NCBI RefSeq assembly: GCF_002368415.1
Contig: NZ_AP018290.1
Span: 7,803,717-7,867,716, forward strand
Origin: Calothrix sp. NIES-4105
Lineage (GTDB): Bacteria > Cyanobacteriota > Cyanobacteriia > Cyanobacteriales > Nostocaceae
DNA: 64,000 nucleotides
Reading direction: 5' to 3'
Shown: positions 58,751-64,000 of the stretch, in pieces
Position numbering within the stretch: the first letter of the stretch is position 1
Layout: every line of letters begins with the position of its first letter
Notes under the pieces: model-generated
Told to the model about the DNA's origin: nothing
Database searches by the model: none
The model's input: the letters and a program-made list of their open reading frames with translations, nothing else
Translations under genes and position numbers: made by a program

Positions 58751-59715
58751 CGTTTACCCTCTGAAAACGCTGGCGTGACTGCAAAATTAACTCGTGCCAT
58801 ACTACCTGGCGCCAGTCTTACCATTCGAGACTGACTGTTTCTTTCAATGAAATAATTATTGGGTGCCAAAGCATAACCTGGTAAGCTCGTCAAATCAAGC
58901 GTTGCCGACCGATACCCAGAGACAACATTAGCGAGGGAGTACAAACCGTTAGCATCTGTGACAATTCGGTTGCCATCATCCATATAAATTATTGCATTTG
59001 GCACTCCAGGCTCATTGCGTTGCTGTTCACCATCAAAGTTCTTATCGACAAACACGCGCCCGATTAATGTACCGCAATCTGACACAATACCACTACGTAT
59101 ACGCAGCGTATGACTAGCTTGATTACTCGTCAGGTTTCTGTTGCGCGCTTGTGCAAGGTTTCTACCTGTTCCACGCACTGCATCCGGAGTTACTTCGACT
59201 GCGTAAGAAACAATCAATGACTCGTTCGGTCGAAGTTGAATGTTTTCTGGTAAATCGATTGTAACTGTAGCCGCATTACTATTAATGCTACTGGACTTGG
59301 GATCGAGTGCTTGGGTTTGACCGCGATAAAGAACTCCCAGTGACTTACCAATAAATAACAATCCTAACGGTAGCCTATCTGTGATGGTAATTTTTTCTGC
59401 TGTCGTTGTAGTGCCGCTGTTTCTAACCACAACGTTGTAAGCGACAGTATCACCTGGCTCCGCTGATGCATGGCTTCCGGTCTTAATAACCTCTAGCGCT
59501 GCTTGACTCGCCCTAACTGTAACATTGTTTGAATCAACAACCCTACCACCTGGTCTTTCAGGAATATTGTCTGCACCTACGCGTGCGGTATTACGTATTT
59601 CTGTTCGTACTTCAGTTTGAGCAGAACCAGGGATAATTCCGTAAGTAAATATACTGAATGTAAAAATTGGAAAAAAGAGGTGTTTACGCCTCAACCACGA
59701 AAGTATAGATGTCAT
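58747..59715 (-). CDS. DUF11-repeat/SdrD_B surface protein, first gene of the envelope cluster
   Basis: A 322-residue exported protein: signal peptide (FPIFTFSIFTYGIIPGSAQT), a domain with TRVGADN-like motifs, a DUF11 conserved repeat (about 70-200, EVIKTGSHASAEPGDTVAYN, ITDRLPLGLLFIGKSLGVLY) and an SdrD_B-type domain (about 210-300, CGTLIGRVFVDKNFDGEQQR, GLYSLANVVSGYRSATLDL). Its TGA overlaps the ATG of the giant barrel gene. DUF11 repeats typically form extended beta stalks. Cluster promoter must lie upstream of 59715. Confidence 0.88.
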   Translation of the reverse strand: MTSILSWLRRKHLFFPIFTFSIFTYGIIPGSAQTEVRTEIRNTARVGADNIPERPGGRVVDSNNVTVRASQAALEVIKTGSHASAEPGDTVAYNVVVRNSGTTTTAEKITITDRLPLGLLFIGKSLGVLYRGQTQALDPKSSSINSNAATVTIDLPENIQLRPNESLIVSYAVEVTPDAVRGTGRNLAQARNRNLTSNQASHTLRIRSGIVSDCGTLIGRVFVDKNFDGEQQRNEPGVPNAIIYMDDGNRIVTDANGLYSLANVVSGYRSATLDLTSLPGYALAPNNYFIERNSQSRMVRLAPGSMARVNFAVTPAFSEGKR

Positions 59716-61198
59716 TGTTAGGCATCAAGTAATAGAATTGGTTGTAATTAAAAGTTAGGTTTTAATTTTAAATTAAAAAACCTAATCTGTTTGGATTTGT
59801 TATCAAAACCTGACTCATACGAGAGTACAGAGGCGAATTTCTGATATTGAAAAGCATGTGTTTTTGGAAAAAATCCATCTTCTTGTGATCGTTTGTAAAA
59901 AAAAATTTAGTTAGAGCATATTATCGCTTATTCCATACGTCCTTACAATAGGGTTAACGTGTCTGCTAATTTTTGCTGTTTTTTAATCATCCTTTCAATC
60001 TCTCTTCCGGATGATACAAAGCGTAAATGTATGTAGAGACAACTGTATTACCTGCTAACAATAAAAGCTAGCAAGTATGATAAACGCGCTCTCATTAATT
60101 GAATAAAAGCACAACAGTCATTCTAATTTTTAACAACATGTATAACTTCGTTTTAAGAAGCAATTACTGCTGCCAATTAATTATATTTTTGCAAGCGATC
60201 GAGGAGCTTGCTGTGATTTCTGTGTGAGGATTTAGAACACGCTTAGGAAAAACGACTTCAAAAAAGCAGACTTATTTGGGGATTATTATGTTCCTAAAAT
60301 AAAACATATCCGCGTATAAATTAACCATGATTAATCATGATATCTGCTGCTACCAAGAACTCATATCGGCTGAACCCGAGTCATTATACTTTAGCCGATG
60401 CAACCGAATCTTTAAAAGCTGAAGGTAACACTTAAGTAATACTACCCACAAATCGTTCATAAGCAATCAGGGTGCTAAAAAATAGTTCAGTATTTTTTCT
60501 TATCTTGCCACGTACAGATTTACCCGTATATACTTCGCTCGAATGATACGTGTAAAATTATACCTATACCTAAAGGAATAAAAATTAATTTTAATCAATT
60601 TGTTTTGTCAATGCCAGAATAGTACTAAAGAACTACCGTGAAAAACGCAGATTTACGTTGCTGCTATTTTCGTTCAGATATTAATACTTTTGAAGGGTTC
60701 TAGCTCTGAGTTATTTCGATGCTTTCCAGGCTGTCACGACTTTATTATATTACAAAAACTCTTGTTATTACTTCCAATAAATATTAGATAATTGGTTAAT
60801 TTCTAAATCGAAGTAGTTATAAACTAGTATAAACTACATCTCCTTATTAATAAATAAAATTCTCAGTACTGAAACTATTTAGTATATACTGATACTTTTA
60901 TTGCCCATTTAATAATAACTGAATCGATATATTTAGATAAAGTTGAATATTAAAAATGATACAAAGTTGTATCGAAATCACAATTTTAATTAGTGATTAG
61001 CACTTAGTGCCAGTTTAAAAACTGTCTGCTCAAGTAGTAATGACTTCACATAAAAAGGCTAAGTATAAATATATATAACTTAACTAAAATATAAATAAAT
61101 CAAAAGGGACTTAGATAAATAGTGATAAATTTAAAAAATCATATGCTTACCACTAGTATCATCGTCCCGTTGAGGAACTATTTCCGAATGCAGTCTGC
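59716..61198. other. Long noncoding region between the envelope cluster and the coiled-coil protein
   Basis: About 1.48 kb, AT-rich. No protein gene is convincing; a 32-codon frame at 60337-60435 has no recognised features. A perfect 14-bp palindrome CATGATTAATCATG lies at 60326-60339 and could be an operator. The stretch likely includes the cluster promoter and possibly small RNAs; none could be identified by eye. Repeats are notably sparse here compared with other gaps. Confidence 0.4.
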
Positions 61199-61846
61199 CT
61201 AGTATGTATCGTCGTACTCGTGAGTTTCAACTCGTCTAACCTCATTGCGTGGAGGTAAAAATTCCGCACGACGGGTAGGAGCAAGTGGTGGAGTTGGGCC
61301 TGTATAAGGATGTACTACTTGAACAGTACGAACAGGACGTGGTTTTTGTGAAAACAAACTTGATACGCCGGCTACAACTATACCACCGCCGACAGTTAAG
61401 GCCATACCGCCCACAGCCCAGAGGATGCCCGAAGACCACCAAGGACTTTGAGCTTGCGCTATAGCATTTCGCTGTTGATTTTGTTGGTCTTGTAAAGCTC
61501 TTTGTTGAGCAAAAGCCTGAAGTTGAAGATTCATTTGCTGATTTTCAACTTTGAGTCGTTCATTGTCGCGTTGGAGAGTATCAACCTGCATTTTAATACG
61601 CTCTGACTCCAAACGGAGCTGTTGGTCATTAGGAGCATTTGGTACGGGATTTGGAATTACTCCTTGTTGTCCAGGGTAGCCGTATTGTCCGAACTGCTGT
61701 GGTATTACCTGCTGTGGTACAATCGGCGCCTGGATTTGCGGTGGAACAAAACCGGATTGAACTGGGTTGCCTGTTCCCTTGAGTAGTACTAAAGCTGCTA
61801 GTCCAGCAACTGCTACCCCACCAATGAATGCCATGCTTTCACTCAT
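61199..61846 (-). CDS. Bitopic membrane protein with coiled coil, unknown function
   Basis: A 215-residue protein. N-terminal membrane segment (AFIGGVAVAGLAALVLLKGT), a Pro/Gln/Gly-rich linker (about 30-75), a coiled coil (about 78-125, RLESERIKMQVDTLQRDNER), a second membrane segment (about 135-163, ILWAVGGMALTVGGGIVVAG) and a basic/acidic tail with PRPVRTVQVVHPYTGPTPPL. I recall such proteins only as cyanobacterial hypotheticals. Start ATG at 61846. Membrane localisation is well supported. Confidence 0.75.
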   Translation of the reverse strand: MSESMAFIGGVAVAGLAALVLLKGTGNPVQSGFVPPQIQAPIVPQQVIPQQFGQYGYPGQQGVIPNPVPNAPNDQQLRLESERIKMQVDTLQRDNERLKVENQQMNLQLQAFAQQRALQDQQNQQRNAIAQAQSPWWSSGILWAVGGMALTVGGGIVVAGVSSLFSQKPRPVRTVQVVHPYTGPTPPLAPTRRAEFLPPRNEVRRVETHEYDDTY

Positions 61847-62116
61847 CGCGCGTTCTTCCCCTTTTGCGATGTAACAATATTCATAATTTACCTATACACT
61901 CTCACACTTCCTACTTATACCCTAATTAACTACATATGACAGCCGACATATCCGAATACATGGCGCCTCTGATCAGCTAATCGTCCGATATAGACTTTAT
62001 ATATTCAAGACGATAACTGTTAAATTGTCTACTACGTAAGGTGATACTCTAGTTACCCTTAACACTTTTTATAATCACCTTTTCGGGTAAAAATCACTGA
62101 TTCGTATTTGAATTAT

Positions 62117-62914
62117 TTATGCACTAATAGCTTGTTTAAGACTGCGAGTAAATTCACCAATCGATTGGAGACCCTGTTGTGGGGTACCCTCTGCCAAACG
62201 TTTAACGTAAGCACTACCAACTATGACTGCCGAGGCACCCCAGTCTTTAACTTGACGAGCTTGAGGAGGTTGTGAAATACCAAAGCCTACACCTATTGGT
62301 TTATCTGTAACTGCACGAATTTGCGTAATTAGATCAGAAACTCGCGTTTCAATTTGAGTACGTACTCCTGTTACTCCTGTAACACTGACCAAATAAATAA
62401 AGCCTTGCGACGCGCGGGCAATAGCCTCGATTCGTTGTTTTGAACTAGTTGGTGCAATTAAAAGTGTTACATCAATTTCCATAGCTGCGGCCGCTTCGAG
62501 CAAGGTCGCTGATTCTTCTAAAGGTAAATCAGGAATTACTAACCCTGCAACACCGGATGATTTTACTATCTTCAAAAAATTATCAACACCACGATTTAAA
62601 ATTGGGTTGTAGTAAGTAAAAAGAATTATTGGTGCCAACAAAAGTGGCGTAGTTGCCTCTAACATCTCCAAAACTGATGGCAGCGTTGTCCCTTTTTGAA
62701 GCGCGCGTGTAGCTGCTGCCTGAATTACAGGCCCATCTGCAAGCGGGTCTGAATACGGAACCCCCAACTCAATCAGACTGGCACCATTCTGGTCAAGAAC
62801 CTGTAAAGCTTGAGCGGTAGTATGTAAATCTGGGTCCCCAGCAGTTATAAAAGGAATTAAGGCACAGGAATTGGAAAGCGCCAAAGTCTTAAAACAATCA
62901 GAAATAGCAGTCAT
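62117..62914 (-). CDS. trpA: Tryptophan synthase alpha chain
   Basis: A 265-residue TIM barrel that cleaves indole-3-glycerol phosphate, with TrpB as partner. The catalytic Glu is in [20 protein letters not shown] and the Asp in [29 protein letters not shown] covers the phosphate loop, and the C-terminal [20 protein letters not shown], with [11 protein letters not shown], closes the barrel. The length is standard. Downstream of DUF3007 and ndhL on the same strand; this order is usual in cyanobacteria. Confidence 0.97.
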   Translation of the reverse strand: MTAISDCFKTLALSNSCALIPFITAGDPDLHTTAQALQVLDQNGASLIELGVPYSDPLADGPVIQAAATRALQKGTTLPSVLEMLEATTPLLLAPIILFTYYNPILNRGVDNFLKIVKSSGVAGLVIPDLPLEESATLLEAAAAMEIDVTLLIAPTSSKQRIEAIARASQGFIYLVSVTGVTGVRTQIETRVSDLITQIRAVTDKPIGVGFGISQPPQARQVKDWGASAVIVGSAYVKRLAEGTPQQGLQSIGEFTRSLKQAISA

Positions 62915-62956
62915 TATTTAATTGAGCCACAAAACTATTAATACTTGAGTACTGAA

Positions 62957-63265
62957 TTATTTAGGTTTTTTTTCCTGTTCGATTTCGGCTTGAATTTTTT
63001 CAAGTTCTTCGGGAGTCAGCTCGTTTAAACGCTTTTCAAAGTAAGCTTCTTCATACTTTTGACGTTGCTCGTGATAAGTCATTTTATTACCCACCGCGCG
63101 TCTAAGATAGGTCACGAGCCAACCAATTAAGCCAACGACAAGTATAGCTTGAGTCCAGATACCAGCAGATTGACTATCAAAGCCAACTTGCTGAAATATC
63201 ATGTAGCCCAAACCACCTGATAAAAAAACGCCCAATATAATAATAATCGCGTCTATACGCCGCAT
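62957..63265 (-). CDS. DUF3007-family small membrane protein
   Basis: About 102 residues: MRRIDAIIIILGVFLSGGLG with two membrane helices (the second QAILVVGLIGWLVTYLRR), then a charged helical tail (YEEAYFEKRLNELTPEELEK). Family members lie between ndhL and trpA in many cyanobacteria. Function is unknown; proximity to ndhL suggests a link with the photosynthetic NDH complex or its assembly, as inference. The ATG at 63265 is preferred to the upstream TTG at 63286. Confidence 0.88.
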   Translation of the reverse strand: MRRIDAIIIILGVFLSGGLGYMIFQQVGFDSQSAGIWTQAILVVGLIGWLVTYLRRAVGNKMTYHEQRQKYEEAYFEKRLNELTPEELEKIQAEIEQEKKPK

Positions 63266-63312
63266 ACAGTTGCTATGACCTATCAAAAAGTTTTTAATGC
63301 TTGAAAATAATT

Positions 63313-63549
63313 TTAAGCTGGAATTTGTCTCTTCTTAGGACGAAAATTGAGGAAAGGTGACAAAACGAGCAACCCTGGAAGGAAGAGAAACACTAAGAAG
63401 TACATAAATGCGCGCTCGAATGAGCTTACCGAGTACCAGCGTAGCTTCATGTAGTACACGATGATAAGCGGTAATACTAGGAGATAAGCTCCAGCCAAAA
63501 CCAAGTACAGCAGGGGTACAATCATCGTCGAAGATAAAAGCGTTGTCAT
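63313..63549 (-). CDS. ndhL: NAD(P)H-quinone oxidoreductase subunit L
   Basis: A 78-residue Ndh[21 protein letters not shown] with two membrane helices ([20 protein letters not shown] and [20 protein letters not shown]) and the tail [13 protein letters not shown]. It is a cyanobacterial/plastid-specific subunit of the ferredoxin-dependent NDH-1 complex in thylakoids. The frame extends 35 codons upstream, but the ATG at 63549 is the normal start, with AGGA upstream. It is the first gene of a ndhL-DUF3007-trpA set. Confidence 0.94.
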   Translation of the reverse strand: MTTLLSSTMIVPLLYLVLAGAYLLVLPLIIVYYMKLRWYSVSSFERAFMYFLVFLFLPGLLVLSPFLNFRPKKRQIPA

Positions 63550-63778
63550 GGGAGCGTCCTGTTGTTTTGATATCACTGCACTGTTTACATCATAGGCTAG
63601 GTGCCCCACTTGCGGAAAGTCCAGCTTGATTGATTTTAACGGTGCCACTCCCACAAAAATCGCTCTGCTAAAATTTTTTTCAATTTTTTTTTCAAAATGT
63701 TGGACAAATTACAAAATTGATGCTCAAATATATAGGGGGTAATTAATGACCTCGCATTCTTAACCCAAATCATATTTT

Positions 63779-63812
63779 GGGGGCGTGGCGGAATGGTAGA
63801 CGCTACGGACTT
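63779..63812 (+). tRNA. trnL-UAA: tRNA-Leu(UAA), 5' exon
   Basis: GGGGGCGTGGCGGAATGGTA followed by GACGCTACGGACTT. This is the acceptor stem 5' strand, D-arm and the 5' half of the anticodon stem of tRNA-Leu, cut after U34 of the anticodon exactly where cyanobacterial and plastid trnL-UAA genes carry a group I intron. The 3' exon is beyond the window. Confidence 0.92.
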
Positions 63813-64000
63813 AGACAACTGAGCCTTGCTGTGAGAAATCCTGCAAGTGTAAGCTCTCAAATTCAGGGAAACCTAAATCTAACCAGATATGGCAATCCTG
63901 AGCCAAGCCAAATTAAGTGATGAGTAGAAAGTGCTGAGTGCTGAGTATTTATAACTCAATACTCATAACTCAATACTCTTAACTATCTGGAAGGTGCAGA
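63813..64000 (+). other. Group I intron of trnL(UAA), 5' part
   Basis: It starts AGACAACTGAGCCTTGCTGT followed by GAGAAATCCTGCAAGTG. Conserved core segments AATTCAGGGAAACCTAAATC and GGCAATCCTGAGCCAAGCC are the P, Q and P4 core. The loop that follows (from about 63912) is replaced by CTGAGT/ACTCAATAC short repeats typical of the variable P6b region, and the final GGAAGGTGCAGA is the start of the R segment. The 3' end and splice site lie beyond 64000. Confidence 0.9.

Noticed and set aside
60337-60435. A 32-codon frame in the long intergenic region
   Set aside because: Too short, no ribosome site and no recognised pattern; retained only as a possibility in the intergenic entry.
63636-63860. 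A 74-codon minus-strand frame across the tRNA gene
   Set aside because: It is antisense to the trnL exon and intron core and overlaps the ndhL upstream region; not a protein gene.

Overview
The window reads as chromosome from a filamentous, heterocyst-forming-type cyanobacterium (Nostocales, Calothrix/Rivularia/Tolypothrix-like). Supporting marks are NdhL next to a DUF3007 gene and trpA, a tRNA-Leu(UAA) gene split by a group I intron at the right edge, a CAAD-domain membrane protein, a CyaB-type GAF-GAF-PAS adenylate cyclase, many hybrid histidine kinases, a xisH remnant, and large intergenic spaces crowded with short palindromic repeats. The DNA is AT-rich, but the palindrome GGCGCC is scattered through almost every gene. 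The usual cyanobacterial HIP1 octamer GCGATCGC was not seen.

Layout. 1-5.9 kb: partial purT, a macrodomain hydrolase, a Uma2 pseudogene, a broken RelE/antitoxin pair, a nuclease-TPR fusion, and a nested set of miniature transposons. 5.9-16 kb: an HlyD/EmrA-type adaptor, the adenylate cyclase, a small secreted protein, YnfA, a MazEF-like pair, a methyltransferase, a PIG-V-like mannosyltransferase and an Rpn/DUF4351 protein. 16-34 kb is a signalling block: a group 2 sigma factor, four histidine kinases, a lone receiver, a bestrophin-like channel, CsbD, PsiE, a receiver/glutaredoxin-like/thioredoxin-reductase-like fusion, and a cNMP-binding histidine kinase probably partnered with that fusion but now separated from it by an inserted toxin-antitoxin-like pair. 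34-44.4 kb is accessory: an orphan sugar ABC permease, DUF3891, two PIN-toxin modules, an orphan antitoxin copy, a DUF262/DUF1524 (GmrSD-like) gene split at a homopolymer, mnmE, a VOC protein, and decayed xisH, brnTA and hicBA. 44.9-47.6 kb holds a small cyanobacterial protein and a Ser/Thr kinase with an SH3 domain. 47.7-59.7 kb is a six-gene leftward cluster for a large envelope apparatus: a DUF11 protein, a 1465-residue predicted outer-membrane barrel with an invasin-like domain, a beta-helix/OmpA protein, two paralogous SdrD_B-like adhesins and a small secreted protein. After 1.5 kb without genes come a coiled-coil membrane protein, trpA, DUF3007, ndhL and the trnL 5' part.

The most unusual content is the repeat ecology. 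At least six families of short inverted repeats or MITEs are present. Several are nested inside each other with readable target duplications. Several lie exactly at gene ends, where they supply the last codons and stop codons. One perfect 28-bp palindrome lies in frame inside mnmE. The protein-level highlight is the envelope gene cluster, which may form a surface display or adhesion system that I cannot match to a named pathway. All family calls come from reading the sequence by eye; no database search was run.
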